Notes: generated from the letters alone by a model not told the origin. A stretch of 64,000 nt of DNA from Ochrobactrum sp. CGA5 (GCF_006345815.1 NZ_VCIG01000038.1:434001-498000), one strand, 5' to 3'. Positions 51,706-61,246 are shown, counted from the first letter of the stretch. Made by a program: numbers and translations.

Positions 51706-51873
51706 GATGGTCCCTCCGATATAGGTGAAATATGCTTTAGTTCTGGTATCTTGAACAGAGGATGAATGTGCCACACCCAATGGGAATTTTGCGTGGTGGT
51801 TAAAAATCCAAGGAGACAGAGTCGACAAACATTTCCCGCTCTGGTTTGGTTGTGGCAGGAATGAGGATAGGAA

Positions 51874-52020
51874 ATGCGTCATCTACCTTTCAGTTTCAAA
51901 TCGATTGTCGTTGTTCTGGCGGCCATGATTGCTGCCGGGTTGTATGTTGGCCACAAGACCAAGCAAGTGCGACAAACCTCGCTTGTTCAGCATATTGTAC
52001 CCTCAGAGGCCGGAATATAA
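51874..52020 (+). CDS. 48-residue membrane-anchored protein
   Basis: ATG 51874 after AGGATAGG opens a 48-codon frame (MRHLPFSFKSIVVVLAAMIA) with one N-terminal membrane helix and a short periplasmic tail. Not recognised. Confidence 0.5.
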   Translation: MRHLPFSFKSIVVVLAAMIAAGLYVGHKTKQVRQTSLVQHIVPSEAGI

Positions 52021-52111
52021 TCCAGCGGCCATTCCTGAACCGCTTTATCTCCCGCAGTTTTCATGAAATGAGAGTGAAACACTCACGTTCACTTATCGGA
52101 AGGCTGCACCC

Positions 52112-53161
52112 ATGCACGGCGAATACAAAGTCCACGGCGGAAAACTTGTCGTTGTCGATCTGGATGTTCGTGAAGGGCGTTTGATTGATGTGCAGGTGGC
52201 GGGGGACTTTTTCCTGGAGCCGGACGACGCGCTGGAGGACATCTGTAATGCTGTCGAAGGCCTCTCTGCAGACGCCTCGTCGGAGCAGATTGCTGACGCG
52301 GTGAGGGCAGGGCTGCGACCCGATGCCATGATGCTCGGTTTCAGCCCGGAAGCGGTTGCGATTGCCGTTCGACGCGCGCTGGGCGTTGCCCGCACATGGC
52401 GGGATTTTGAATGGCAGATTGTTGAAATGCCTGCTGTTTCGCCCGCTATGCATCTCGCGCTCGACGAGGTTCTGGCACAGGAAGTTGCAACGGGACGCCG
52501 CGCGCCGACTTTGCGCTTCTGGGAATGGGAACGCCCGGCGATCATCATCGGCGCGTTTCAGTCCCTGCGCAATGAAGTGGATATGGAAGCAACGCGGGAA
52601 TTCGGCGTCGAGACTGTCCGACGTGTTACCGGCGGCGGAGCCATGTTTGTGGAGCCAGGCAGCACTATAACCTATTCGCTCTATGCGCCCGGAGAACTTG
52701 TCCGTGACATGAGCTTTGCTGATTCCTACGCATTTCTTGACGACTGGGTGCTGAAAGCACTCAATTCGCTTGGCATCGACGCCTTCTACAAGCCACTCAA
52801 CGATATTTCGAGCTCCAAGGGCAAGATCGGCGGCGCAGCGCAAAAGCGCTTTTCCAAGGGAACAGTCCTTCACCACGTCACCATGGCCTATGACATGGAT
52901 GCGGAAAAAATGGTGAAAGTCCTGCGAATCGGGCGCGAGAAGCTGAGCGACAAAGGAACGGCAAGTGCCGTCAAGCGTGTCGATCCTGTCCGCAGCCAAA
53001 CGGGGCTGCCGCGCGAGGAAGTTATCAAGCGCATGAAGGATACCTTTGTATCACTGAATGGCGGTGTGAGCAGCAAGATCACCTCCGAAGAATATGCTGC
53101 GGCGGAAAAGCTGGTAGTCGAGAAATTCTCTACCGAGCAATGGTTGCGCAACATTCCGTAA
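52112..53161 (+). CDS. lplA: Lipoate-protein ligase A family protein
   Basis: A 349-residue protein with the accessory domain at the N-terminus (residues 1-100: HGGKLVVVDLDVREGRLIDV, LGFSPEAVAIAVRRALG) and the catalytic domain after it, a circular order seen in some LplA proteins. RRVTGGGAMFV near 169-180 is the lipoyl-binding loop and GKIGGAAQKR near 236 carries the catalytic Lys. It attaches lipoate (or octanoate) to E2 and GcvH proteins. It stands alone between short genes. Confidence 0.88.
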   Translation: MHGEYKVHGGKLVVVDLDVREGRLIDVQVAGDFFLEPDDALEDICNAVEGLSADASSEQIADAVRAGLRPDAMMLGFSPEAVAIAVRRALGVARTWRDFEWQIVEMPAVSPAMHLALDEVLAQEVATGRRAPTLRFWEWERPAIIIGAFQSLRNEVDMEATREFGVETVRRVTGGGAMFVEPGSTITYSLYAPGELVRDMSFADSYAFLDDWVLKALNSLGIDAFYKPLNDISSSKGKIGGAAQKRFSKGTVLHHVTMAYDMDAEKMVKVLRIGREKLSDKGTASAVKRVDPVRSQTGLPREEVIKRMKDTFVSLNGGVSSKITSEEYAAAEKLVVEKFSTEQWLRNIP

Positions 53162-53277
53162 GCGATCTGTCCGCTCTTCAATCCTGAAGCGGGGTGACTC
53201 GCCCGTGCCGTCGTGGCATAGGGTGGCCGCAACGCGACCGCTTTAGCTTCACTCCATCCAAAAAGTCCTCCCGTTCC

Positions 53278-54900
53278 ATGATCCGCATCGACAATATCAG
53301 CAAGTCCAACAGCCATCGCATTCTCTTCATCGAGGCTTCCGCAGCTTTGAACCGCGGCGAAAAGATCGGCCTTGTGGGCCCCAATGGCGCGGGCAAGACA
53401 ACCCTGTTTCGCATGATTACCGGCGATGAACAGCCCGATGAGGGGCAGATCTCCGTCGAAAAGGGGATGACGGTTGGCTATTTCGACCAAAACGTCGGCG
53501 AAATGGGCGGTCGTTCCGCTGTTGCGGAAGTGATGGAGGGGGCGGGCCCTGTCAGCGTGGTTGCGGCAGAACTCCGTGAACTGGAAGCGGCTATGGTCGA
53601 TCCGGATCGTATGGACGAGATGGATGCGATCATCGAGCGCTACGGTGAAGTGCAGGCGCGCTATGAGGAGCTGGATGGCTATGGCTTGGATGGCCGCGCG
53701 CGCGAGGTTCTGGCGGGCCTCAGCTTCACGCAGGAAATGATGGACGGTGATGTCGGCAAGCTTTCCGGCGGTTGGAAAATGCGTGTTGCGCTGGCGCGTA
53801 TTCTGCTGATGCGCCCTGATGTGATGCTTCTCGATGAACCGAGCAACCACCTTGATCTTGAAAGCCTCATCTGGCTGGAAGCATTCCTCAAAAACTATGA
53901 TGGCGCGCTGCTGATGACTTCGCATGACCGCGAGTTCATGAACCGCATCGTGACCAAGATTATAGAAATCGACGGAGGCTCGCTCACGACCTACTCCGGT
54001 GATTATGCCTTCTATGAGGGCCAACGTGCGCTGAATGAAAAGCAGCAACAGGCCCAGTTTGAACGTCAGCAGGCCATGCTCGCCAAGGAAATCAAGTTTA
54101 TCGAACGTTTCAAGGCCCGCGCTTCCCATGCTTCGCAGGTACAAAGTCGCGTAAAGAAGCTGGAAAAAATCGACCGCGTAGAGCCGCCGCGCCGACGCCA
54201 GACTGTCGCCTTCGACTTTGCTCCGGCACCGCGTTCTGGTGAGGATGTCGTGAGCCTGAAAGGCGTACACAAAGCCTATGGAAGTCGCACCATCTACGAG
54301 GGTTTTGACTTCATGGTTCGTCGCCGTGAACGCTGGTGTATCATGGGCATCAACGGCGCAGGAAAATCAACGTTGCTGAAACTGGTCGCAGGCGCTGCCG
54401 AGCCGGACAAAGGCAATGTCAATGTAGGCGCAAGCGTCAAGCTCGGCTATTTCGCGCAGCATGCGATGGACGTGCTCGACGGCGATGCAACGATACTGGA
54501 ATGGCTGGAAGAGCGCTTTCCAAAAGCAGGGCAAGCACCGCTTCGCGCACTCGCTGGCTGCTTCGGATTTTCCGGTGACGATATCGAGAAAAAATGCCGC
54601 GTGCTTTCGGGCGGTGAGAAGGCGCGTCTTGTCATGGCGGCGATGCTGTTTGATCCGCCGAATTTCCTTGTTCTGGATGAACCGACCAACCACCTTGATC
54701 TCGACACAAAGGAAATGCTGATCAAGGCGCTTGCTGCCTATGAAGGCACAATGCTGTTTGTATCGCACGACCGCCGTTTTCTCGGTGCCTTGTCGAACCG
54801 CGTTCTGGAGTTGACGCCAGATGGCATTCATCAATATGGCGGTGGCTATACGGAATATGTGGAGCGCACGGGGCAGGAGGCCCCGGGATTGCGTTCGTAG
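53278..54900 (+). CDS. ABC-F family ATPase
   Basis: A 540-residue soluble protein from ATG 53278 with two ABC domains and no membrane segment. Domain 1: Walker A GPNGAGKT near 34-41, signature LSGGWK near 162, Walker B DEPSNHLD near 186. Domain 2: GINGAGKS near 357, LSGGEK near 444, DEPTNHLD near 467. The inter-domain linker is charged ([20 protein letters not shown]). ABC-F proteins work on the ribosome as translation factors. Longer upstream codons to 53194 are not supported. Confidence 0.93.
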   Translation: MIRIDNISKSNSHRILFIEASAALNRGEKIGLVGPNGAGKTTLFRMITGDEQPDEGQISVEKGMTVGYFDQNVGEMGGRSAVAEVMEGAGPVSVVAAELRELEAAMVDPDRMDEMDAIIERYGEVQARYEELDGYGLDGRAREVLAGLSFTQEMMDGDVGKLSGGWKMRVALARILLMRPDVMLLDEPSNHLDLESLIWLEAFLKNYDGALLMTSHDREFMNRIVTKIIEIDGGSLTTYSGDYAFYEGQRALNEKQQQAQFERQQAMLAKEIKFIERFKARASHASQVQSRVKKLEKIDRVEPPRRRQTVAFDFAPAPRSGEDVVSLKGVHKAYGSRTIYEGFDFMVRRRERWCIMGINGAGKSTLLKLVAGAAEPDKGNVNVGASVKLGYFAQHAMDVLDGDATILEWLEERFPKAGQAPLRALAGCFGFSGDDIEKKCRVLSGGEKARLVMAAMLFDPPNFLVLDEPTNHLDLDTKEMLIKALAAYEGTMLFVSHDRRFLGALSNRVLELTPDGIHQYGGGYTEYVERTGQEAPGLRS

Positions 54901-55008
54901 CGCATGATTTCCGACAAAATTTGCGTCGCTTAGTAAAAATAAGCCATTGATGCACATGCGCGGTTCAGTTAGAAACGCGCATGAAAAGGCTTCGAGCCTG
55001 CCAGCAAT

Positions 55009-55085
55009 GCACCCGTAGCTCAGCTGGATAGAGTGCTGCCCTCCGAAGGCAGAGGTCACAGGTTCGAATCCTGTCGGGTGCGCCA
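55009..55085 (+). tRNA. tRNA-Arg (anticodon CCG)
   Basis: Acceptor GCACCCG/CGGGTGC, D arm GCTCAGCTGGATAGAGTG, anticodon stem CTGCC/GGCAG with loop CTCCGAA (CCG, arginine), T arm ACAGG-TTCGAAT-CCTGT, discriminator G and encoded CCA. Foreign-looking DNA starts directly after it, so it is a probable integration site; the second att copy is not in the window. Confidence 0.95.
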
Positions 55086-55276
55086 TAAAAATCAAGTACT
55101 TAACGATATTAGGAATTTGGCCTAGGTAGCAAATAGGTAGCGCCGTAGCGGGTTTCGTCCGGGCTTTGCGGGCGAGTTCGCTTAGTCACGATCCGACTCA
55201 AAGCATTACAATTGGGGAGTCGGAAGCTGCGTTTGCGGCGCAAGGGCCTTCAAGCGTCTAGCCACGCCTGAGTCCT

Positions 55277-55755
55277 GTATGGTTGTACGCATGATGCGTA
55301 GAGCCATACCAACCTGAAGGCGGCATAGCCGTCCGAGTCTCGTATGGTCAACCGCATCATGCGGTAAGCCATATCAAACCTGCCCCACTTTCATTGCGGA
55401 CGAGTCTCTTTAGCGTTCGTTGTTGCTTCAGTCATGTATGGCTTATCACATCATGTGATGGACCATACCAACCTTTACCCACGCTCATTTCTGATAAACC
55501 TTTAACGTTTGTTCTCGCGACAGGCCTGTATAGCCACCTTCCATTCGAAAGCGACCATACGAACCTGCCCCACTTTCTATTCGGACCAGTCTTTCCAACA
55601 TTTGTCGTCTCGGGAGTCTTTGGGCCATACAATAACAAAATGTTAGCAGCCATATAAAGCTGATCGCGCGCTTCCTTGACCAAAGAGTTATCCGGATGAG
55701 CACGCGGTTCGAATCTCTCGACCATACAATACGCCTCGCGAATGGACCATATGAA
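55277..55755. repeat. Tandem array of 33-nt palindromes in units of about 92-98 bp
   Basis: Four 33-nt imperfect palindromes lie at 55277-55309, 55342-55374, 55436-55468 and 55528-55560, each GTATGG (or GTATAG) at one end and CCATAC/CCATAT at the other with an inner stem. The inner stems differ but stay paired (CGCAT/ATGCG, CCGCAT/ATGCGG, ATCACAT/ATGTGAT). The flanks share AACCTGCCCCACTTTC. Two more units with CCATACAATA and CCATAT follow near 55620-55655 and 55719-55751. There is no CRISPR-like spacing. Confidence 0.75.
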
Positions 55756-56021
55756 CCTGAAGGCCATTGCCTTGACCAAAGAGTCATAAGGCAACTTTTG
55801 CCGGTCGAGCCTTTTGCGCACTTGCCGCCATCAACAGCTTCTCCCTTCCCAAGTATATCCAAATTATCCACCTCAAATTATAGGCTGAAATCAGCTTTAA
55901 TTTGCTTGAAATTGCTTGTTTTTGATCCTGATTAACATTGTTGACTAAGTATTAATGACAAGTCATGGTGGTTGAATTCAAGTGATATTGAAGCAAAATG
56001 AGCCATACAGGTAGGTCTATG

Positions 56022-56267
56022 ATGGAAAAGGAAACACTTTTACTAAGACGGGATGCTGCGACGGCACTAAGCGCCGCAGGATATCCCGTAAAGCCGACAA
56101 CGTTGGCAAAACTGGCTTGCCGAGGTGGCGGGCCAAAGTTTCGGCGGTTTGGACGGACGCCGCTCTATCGATGGGCGGACCTTCTGGAATGGGCCGAGGC
56201 GAAATCCTCCCCAGTCGGCACAACCACCACCGAATGCGAAACCCTGCGCAGCGCCGCTGCCGCGTAA
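56022..56267 (+). CDS. AlpA/excisionase-like winged-helix regulator
   Basis: An 81-residue protein from ATG 56022 (55998 and 56019 are also open). LLLRRDAATALSAAGYPVKP, then TLAKLACRGGGPKFRRFGRT and YRWADLLEWAEAK, form the MerR/AlpA-type HTH with wing. AlpA-like proteins control excision and gene expression in P4-type islands. First gene of a rightward operon. Confidence 0.78.
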   Translation: MEKETLLLRRDAATALSAAGYPVKPTTLAKLACRGGGPKFRRFGRTPLYRWADLLEWAEAKSSPVGTTTTECETLRSAAAA

Positions 56268-56286
56268 CCCCACGGAGGCGAAAGCC

Positions 56287-56622
56287 ATGAACTACATTTC
56301 AGACGACAAGATTGAAAGCGCCCGGTTGGAGGCGAAGCTCGGAAGCTTCCGGGCCGGTCCCGGCATTTCGGCCACGGATCACCTGAACGGCCAAACCGTG
56401 CCAGCGTACGATAAAGGCTCGGACACGGTGGCGTTGGGCATTAGCGAAAGTGCGGCGATGCACAAGCGGGACATGGAACGCCTAAAGGCTCGTGAAGCGG
56501 TGCAGGCCTCGGTCTTCGCCGCATTCCCGGACGCTCCAGCGGAGCTTCAGTCCATTATGTACAACTATCCCAAGGTCGAGGCGTGGCTTGCCGCGCTCGC
56601 GGAAAAGGAGCAGGCCCGATGA
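56287..56622 (+). CDS. Island protein, unknown function
   Basis: A 111-residue protein from ATG 56287 (MNYISDDKIESARLEAKLGS), mixed linker and helix, ending in EAWLAALAEKE. It lies between AlpA and the next small gene with a four-base overlap. Not recognised. Confidence 0.6.
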   Translation: MNYISDDKIESARLEAKLGSFRAGPGISATDHLNGQTVPAYDKGSDTVALGISESAAMHKRDMERLKAREAVQASVFAAFPDAPAELQSIMYNYPKVEAWLAALAEKEQAR

Positions 56623-56996
56623 AATCCGAAGACTTTTATCACGCCGCCAGCGCCCGCCTCTTCACGTCGGAGCAACTGGACACCATAGCGTACCGCTATC
56701 AGCAGTCGGCGGCACTTTACCCAGAAGAGCACGAGCGGGTCGCCCGGTACATTCAGGACCACAAGCTGGTCGGACACCGGGAAGTGCTGGAGCACTATTT
56801 GCGTTCTAATCTGCCGATGAGCGACCACGCCCTGAACGTCATCAACGCCTTTGCCGACTCCACCGCCACGGGCGCATATGACCGAGGGGCCGAGCGAGGA
56901 GCGCCGACGCATGGGCTGGAGACCTACGGGGGCGTGGAGTCGGCAGCGAGCCGCCTCTTTACGAGCACCGTGAAGCCTGATGAGGGGGATAGGTGA
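56619..56996 (+). CDS. Island protein, unknown function
   Basis: A 125-residue helical protein from ATG 56619 (MKSEDFYHAASARLFTSEQL). The core QQSAALYPEEHERVARYIQD suggests a helical bundle. It ends in an ATGA-type overlap with the next gene. Not recognised. Confidence 0.6.
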   Translation: MKSEDFYHAASARLFTSEQLDTIAYRYQQSAALYPEEHERVARYIQDHKLVGHREVLEHYLRSNLPMSDHALNVINAFADSTATGAYDRGAERGAPTHGLETYGGVESAASRLFTSTVKPDEGDR

Positions 56997-57343
56997 TGGC
57001 CGCGACCGCCGAAGAAATGCTCCGGGAACTGCGGTTTAGCCGGGGCGAGCCGGATGCTGTGGCGCGACAGGTCCTCCGCCATCTTGACGATACAAACTGG
57101 ACCGAGGTGATGCGAGCGCTGGAAATGCTGGCTTCCGCAGGATGGACGGATGCCGAGGTCGCTTTCCGTGGGCTGGTGCTGGCGCGGGCTGAGGACTGGC
57201 TGGCGGAATGCAAGGCGTTGCCGTGGGTTGAGCGGCTTGTCGCGACAATGACCACGCTGCGGGTGCTGGGCGAGCCGACGCCGGATGTGTCGGATTTGGC
57301 GGCAAAGGCGGAAGAAGCCCTGCGGAAACGGCGAGCGAATTGA
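56996..57343 (+). CDS. Island protein, unknown function
   Basis: A 115-residue protein from ATG 56996 (GTG 56993 possible), Ala/Glu/Leu-rich and helical (LEMLASAGWTDAEVAFRGLV). Similar small genes precede satellite primases. Not recognised. Confidence 0.58.
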   Translation: MAATAEEMLRELRFSRGEPDAVARQVLRHLDDTNWTEVMRALEMLASAGWTDAEVAFRGLVLARAEDWLAECKALPWVERLVATMTTLRVLGEPTPDVSDLAAKAEEALRKRRAN

Positions 57344-57452
57344 GGCTGCGCCCCTAGTCCGTGGGTGCGCGCCGGGGCCGAACCGATGAGTGCCGGATTG
57401 GTTCGGCCCCTTTACTTTTCTCAAGCGAGGTAGAAGCCCCGGAGGTGACGTG

Positions 57453-57665
57453 ATGAATAATATTGTTTCACTGGATGAAGTTCGGGCGCGACGCAGTGGC
57501 TCGCAGCCGGTCGATGATGCATTCGCCCAAGCATGGATGCTGATTTTCGATGCGTTGGAATTGGTCGAGGACATACCAACGGCTCGCGCCCAGAGCGCGT
57601 ACGACAAGCTCTATGAGGGACTGCGTATATTGTTGAGCCGCGAGAAAGGTGCGCGTCATGGGTGA
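57453..57665 (+). CDS. Small island protein, unknown function
   Basis: ATG 57453 gives 70 residues (MNNIVSLDEVRARRSGSQPV) and overlaps the primase start by eight bases. The upstream frame to 57390 lacks a good start. Not recognised. Confidence 0.58.
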   Translation: MNNIVSLDEVRARRSGSQPVDDAFAQAWMLIFDALELVEDIPTARAQSAYDKLYEGLRILLSREKGARHG

Positions 57666-58986
57666 CGAAGGGAAGAGTGAAAAGCCGCTGCGGTTGGAGG
57701 ATTTGGGGTTGGGCGAAATTCTTCCGCCTGCACCCGCGAAGCCGAGGGCGGTTGACGCGTTTGCTACGCAACTGACCCGGAAACAGACGCCGGGCGCGAA
57801 AAACGGTCCGGGTTTTATTCGCAGGGGCAATGCAGAGGATTACGAGCCGTCGCTCGCAAATGCGAAGATCGCGATCACTTCCCTCGGCGTTCGCCCGAAA
57901 TATGATGTATTTCACGACCGTATAGAATTCGAGGGGTATGGGAAACCGAGCGGAGAGCCGTTTTCCGACACCGCGCTGAAGATGCGGAATGCCGTGGTGG
58001 AGCGGTTCGGGTTCGATCCGAGGCAGGGTTTCATCGAGGATGCAACTCGAGTTCTGGCACTGGAGAATTCGTTTGATCCGGTGCGAGAATATCTCGATGG
58101 GCTGACGTGGGATGGGACGCCGAGGCTAAATACTTGGCTTTCGGTATATCTCGGTGCAGAGGATGATGAACTGACAAGGGCGATTGGTCGCGCGGTTTTG
58201 ATTGCCGGGGTGCGTCGTGTGCGGCGTCCGGGCTGCAAGTTTGACGCGATGCTCGTGCTGGAAGGGGATCAAGGGCTGGGGAAGTCTGCGGTAGTAAAGG
58301 TTCTGGCGGGAGGGGATGATAATTTCACCGACGCGCTGGATTTCCGCCAAAGCTACAAGGAGCATATGGAGATACTTGGGGGGAAATGGATTGTGGAAGC
58401 GCCGGAAATGAGCGGGCTAAGTCAAGCAGCCGTCCAGTATGCAAAGCAATTTATCTCCAAAACCCACGATCGGGGCCGTAAAGCCTATGGTAAGTCAACG
58501 GAAGAGGTGCCGCGCCGTTGTATCCTAATCGGTACGACGAATGATGCGACATATCTGAAAGACCCGACTGGAAACCGGAGGTTCTGGCCAGTGCGCGCCG
58601 GGAAAATTGACCTCCCCGCGTTGCGCAAAGTGCGTGACCAACTTTGGGCCGAGGCGGCGGCAGCGGAACCCGGCGAAGCTGATCCGGTAACTATCCCCGC
58701 GCATCTTTGGGCGGTTGCTGCCGAGCGGGCGAAGGCGCGAGTTGAAGCTGACCCGTGGGAAGATACGCTCGCTGCGCTCCTGCCGAGGTTCGCCAAGGTT
58801 GCCGAGGGCAAGCAGCGGATCACGACGCAGGCAATCTTCGGGCAAATCCTCATGAAGGATATGCGTGAGGTGGCGATGCGGGAGAATAAGCGGGTGGCGG
58901 CATGTATGCGCAGGCTGGGGTGGGATGGGCCGAAGCCGCTTTGGATCGGGGGGACGGCGGTAAAGGGATATGAAAAAGACAATTAA
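57658..58986 (+). CDS. VirE/VapE-type primase-helicase of the satellite
   Basis: A 442-residue protein from ATG 57658. The AAA+-like helicase core shows LEGDQGLGKSAVVKVLAGGD near 200-220 (Walker A), an EMSGL segment with the acidic Walker B position near 255, ILIGTTND near 285 and the family motif PTGNRRFWPV near 300-310. The N-terminal 100 residues are reduced; a primase catalytic domain is not obvious. The family replicates plasmids, satellites and phages. Followed by inverted repeats that may be its origin. Confidence 0.9.
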   Translation: MGDEGKSEKPLRLEDLGLGEILPPAPAKPRAVDAFATQLTRKQTPGAKNGPGFIRRGNAEDYEPSLANAKIAITSLGVRPKYDVFHDRIEFEGYGKPSGEPFSDTALKMRNAVVERFGFDPRQGFIEDATRVLALENSFDPVREYLDGLTWDGTPRLNTWLSVYLGAEDDELTRAIGRAVLIAGVRRVRRPGCKFDAMLVLEGDQGLGKSAVVKVLAGGDDNFTDALDFRQSYKEHMEILGGKWIVEAPEMSGLSQAAVQYAKQFISKTHDRGRKAYGKSTEEVPRRCILIGTTNDATYLKDPTGNRRFWPVRAGKIDLPALRKVRDQLWAEAAAAEPGEADPVTIPAHLWAVAAERAKARVEADPWEDTLAALLPRFAKVAEGKQRITTQAIFGQILMKDMREVAMRENKRVAACMRRLGWDGPKPLWIGGTAVKGYEKDN

Positions 58987-59318
58987 ATCAATGTTTTAAT
59001 AAATCCTAACCGTATAACCGCACGTTACCCGTTAGACCCATAGTTCTAAAAAGTCTATCGCAAAACACAATACCATTAATCAACTGAAGTTAGAGCGGTT
59101 AGGGGTTAGGATTGTGGTCTATATCATTGAAAATGTAGTGAATTTTACAAACCCCCGCGAAGGCCCCTAACCGGGTAGCGCACGAAATCGCCCTTGGCGT
59201 CAGCTTGGTATGGTTCAAAAAATAAGGCTGTTTGCGGTGCGAGCGCACCAGTCTGCCGAAAACGAAGTGCTCGCGCCGCCCAACTTCGCTCGAACAGAAA
59301 AAGAAAGGGTAAGGCCCG
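58987..59318. other. Intergenic region with origin-like inverted repeats
   Basis: No gene in these 332 bases. AATCCTAACC at 59002-59011 is the exact inverse of GGTTAGGATT at 59104-59113, and GGTTAGGGG at 59097-59105 is the inverse of CCCCTAACC at 59164-59172. AT-rich sequence lies between them. Iteron-like repeats beside a replicative helicase fit an origin. Inference only. Confidence 0.45.
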
Positions 59319-59774
59319 ATGACAAAGGATAACGGCGAAGCCGGTGAAATCCTAAGCCCCGCGCTCGCCGCGCTGTTGCAAATCATGACCTCTACCGAGG
59401 TGGCAGAGGCCAAGTGCGTCGAGGCCGCGAAAGCGATTATTGAGTATGAAGCGCCGCAAGGGGTCTACGACCTCACCCACCGATATTTGCTCGGGGTGGC
59501 CGAAGATGAGGAACAATCAACGGATTTGCGGCTGGAGGCGTTGAAGCTGCTGCGGAAGGTGGAGGCGAGGCGAGTGGCGCCGCCCCCTGCGGCCTATCTT
59601 GTCGCGAATAAGGAGACCGCCGAGCGGCTAGGGCGAGCCAAGCAACGGCTGGCTCTCGTTGCCGAAGGCAAGTGGCCAACCAGTGAAGCGGGCTGGGCCG
59701 AGAGCGCCGATAACCCGGCCTTGGAAATGTCAACGGTGGGTCTTGCGGAGCGGCTTAAAGCGGCTCGTCGTTAA
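59319..59774 (+). CDS. Island protein, unknown function
   Basis: A 151-residue helical protein (MTKDNGEAGEILSPALAALL). LRLEALKLLRKVEARR and a WPTSEAGWAESADNPALEMS tail could be a small-terminase-like layout, but I cannot assign it. It converges with the resolvase remnant, overlapping by 20 bases. Confidence 0.58.
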   Translation: MTKDNGEAGEILSPALAALLQIMTSTEVAEAKCVEAAKAIIEYEAPQGVYDLTHRYLLGVAEDEEQSTDLRLEALKLLRKVEARRVAPPPAAYLVANKETAERLGRAKQRLALVAEGKWPTSEAGWAESADNPALEMSTVGLAERLKAARR

Positions 59775-60180
59775 GCTCCCGGCTTAGCCGGTGCACCATG
59801 CCGAGGCTAACACCATGCTTGGCTGCGAGGGAGCGGAGCGAGGCCGGGGTCTCGCCGTGAAGGTCACAGAGGATCGCCGCCTCGGTTTCGGGACGTAGCC
59901 CCGGTTTACCCAGTTTTTTTCCTTTGGCGCGGGCGGTGGACAGGCCCGCCTTGAGGCGCTCGCTAATCATCGCCCGCTCAAATTCCGCGAACACGCACTT
60001 CTTCTGGAACATGGCCTTGCCTGCCGGGGTGATGGTGTCGATCCTCCGCGGGTGGAGGAATAGATCGACGCGGAGGGCGTGGAGGTCGGAAAGGAAGGCG
60101 ACGAGGCCCTGTAGCGAGCGGCCTAGTCGATCCACACTCCACGCCATCACAACGTCGAAGCGGCGGCAACCTTGTGATTC
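59755..60180 (-). pseudogene. Serine resolvase lacking its catalytic N-terminus
   Basis: The minus frame reads RRFDVVMAWSVDRLGRSLQG, then KKCVFAEFERAMISERLKAG and a C-terminal HTH (SLRSLAAKHGVSLGMVHRLS), the invertase/resolvase family. An in-frame stop lies eleven codons before the first internal ATG (60150), so the 60 or so residues with the catalytic Ser and first Arg are missing. The breakpoint near 60180 coincides with the left edge of the AT-rich defence block. Confidence 0.85.
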
Positions 60181-60314
60181 TTACTAGAAATGGCGGGTAG
60201 CGTCTCACCCATGGGGCGATAAATTTTTGCTTCTCCTACGACTGCTCAATGAACTAATGTTTGAGTTATATTCAGAGGGAATCGAAGTGATTGTGGGTGG
60301 GCGAATATTTCAAC

Positions 60315-61073
60315 ATGAGAACGGTAGAACTGCCAGATGCTTCGTTGGCATCTTACCTCGCAATAATCGAAAGCCAGCCCGGTAGCTATCGGCATCTTTT
60401 TCGAGGACAAGGCAACTGTCAGTGGAGTTTGCTTCCTGCGCTTTATCGCGGAAAGCAACCCAATATCGGAGCTGAGACGCTTTCAAAGAGCTACGATCTA
60501 TACGAACAACAGTGTATCGAACTGTTTTTTCGTGAAGGACTTCCCTATATTCCGCCGATAAGGCGTAGTTTCAGCAATGACCGTGTGATCGCACAGCATT
60601 TTGGAGTCCCGACTCGCCTGCTTGATTGGTCGCAGGATCCGCTAGTTGCGCTTTTCTTTGCGGTAGAACAGGCTGATGCGAACATAGATGTAGCCGTATA
60701 TATGATTGCCCCCGACGCGCAGCACTTACCCGAAGAAGTGTTGAGTGTAGGGCCTTATAACGTGATAGCTATGCAACCACCTGCGATTGATCGACGTATT
60801 CCTGCGCAGAAGTCTATCTTTACATTTCATCCATACGGACCAAAGAACCTGCCGTTTGTGCCGCTTGATCAACGGACTGATATTGGAAATACTTTTACGA
60901 CAGGTAGCCAATCAATTCGCGGATTTGTAAAAATAGTTATACTTGGGAAGTATGCTGTACGTTTACGATCCACACTGTTCGGTATGGGAATTGATCGCAG
61001 AAATCTTTTTCCAGGATTGGATGGCGTGGGACAGGATATAAATATACGCGCTCGGCACGGTCTGATTTTTTAA
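60315..61073 (+). CDS. FRG-domain protein
   Basis: A 252-residue protein from ATG 60315 (TTG 60291 also open). The eponymous HLFRGQGNCQWSLLPALYRG near residue 25 and the second block HFGVPTRLLDWSQDPLVALF near 95-115 define the FRG domain over roughly residues 12-150. FRG proteins are found next to defence genes and on mobile elements; their biochemical activity is not established. It is AT-richer than the satellite genes and has its own upstream gap. It precedes the retron-like locus by 188 bases. Confidence 0.86.
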   Translation: MRTVELPDASLASYLAIIESQPGSYRHLFRGQGNCQWSLLPALYRGKQPNIGAETLSKSYDLYEQQCIELFFREGLPYIPPIRRSFSNDRVIAQHFGVPTRLLDWSQDPLVALFFAVEQADANIDVAVYMIAPDAQHLPEEVLSVGPYNVIAMQPPAIDRRIPAQKSIFTFHPYGPKNLPFVPLDQRTDIGNTFTTGSQSIRGFVKIVILGKYAVRLRSTLFGMGIDRRNLFPGLDGVGQDINIRARHGLIF

Positions 61074-61232
61074 CCTTCACAGCCGTGAATTGGGCGGCTC
61101 CTGTTTCGACAGGATCATCGGAACCGATCTAATATTTGTTCTCATGCGCGTCTTATCCAAAACCGTTTCACTCTTTTCGTAACACGCTCTGGACCTGCTA
61201 ATCTTTGGTTGCTCACAGATGCCATCTTTCCG

Positions 61233-61246
61233 AATTGAATTCAATT
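61233..61246. promoter_or_regulatory. 14-bp perfect palindrome upstream of the retron RNA
   Basis: AATTGAATTCAATT, a perfect 14-bp palindrome, ends 16 bases before the a1 repeat. It may be an operator or overlap the promoter of the retron transcript. The remaining FRG-RT gap (61074-61232) shows no gene. Confidence 0.4.

Noticed and set aside
52888-54270. 460-codon minus-strand frame
   Set aside because: Shadow of the lipoate ligase and ABC-F genes; no domain features.
55277-55755. CRISPR array
   Set aside because: The repeats are palindromic units whose sequences differ in the inner stem and whose intervals are conserved rather than unique, and there are no cas genes.
55432-55821. A 129-codon minus-strand gene across the palindrome array
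   Set aside because: The frame exists because units are near a multiple of three, but unit lengths vary (92-98), the frame is broken in the first units and the paired changes point to DNA or RNA structure.
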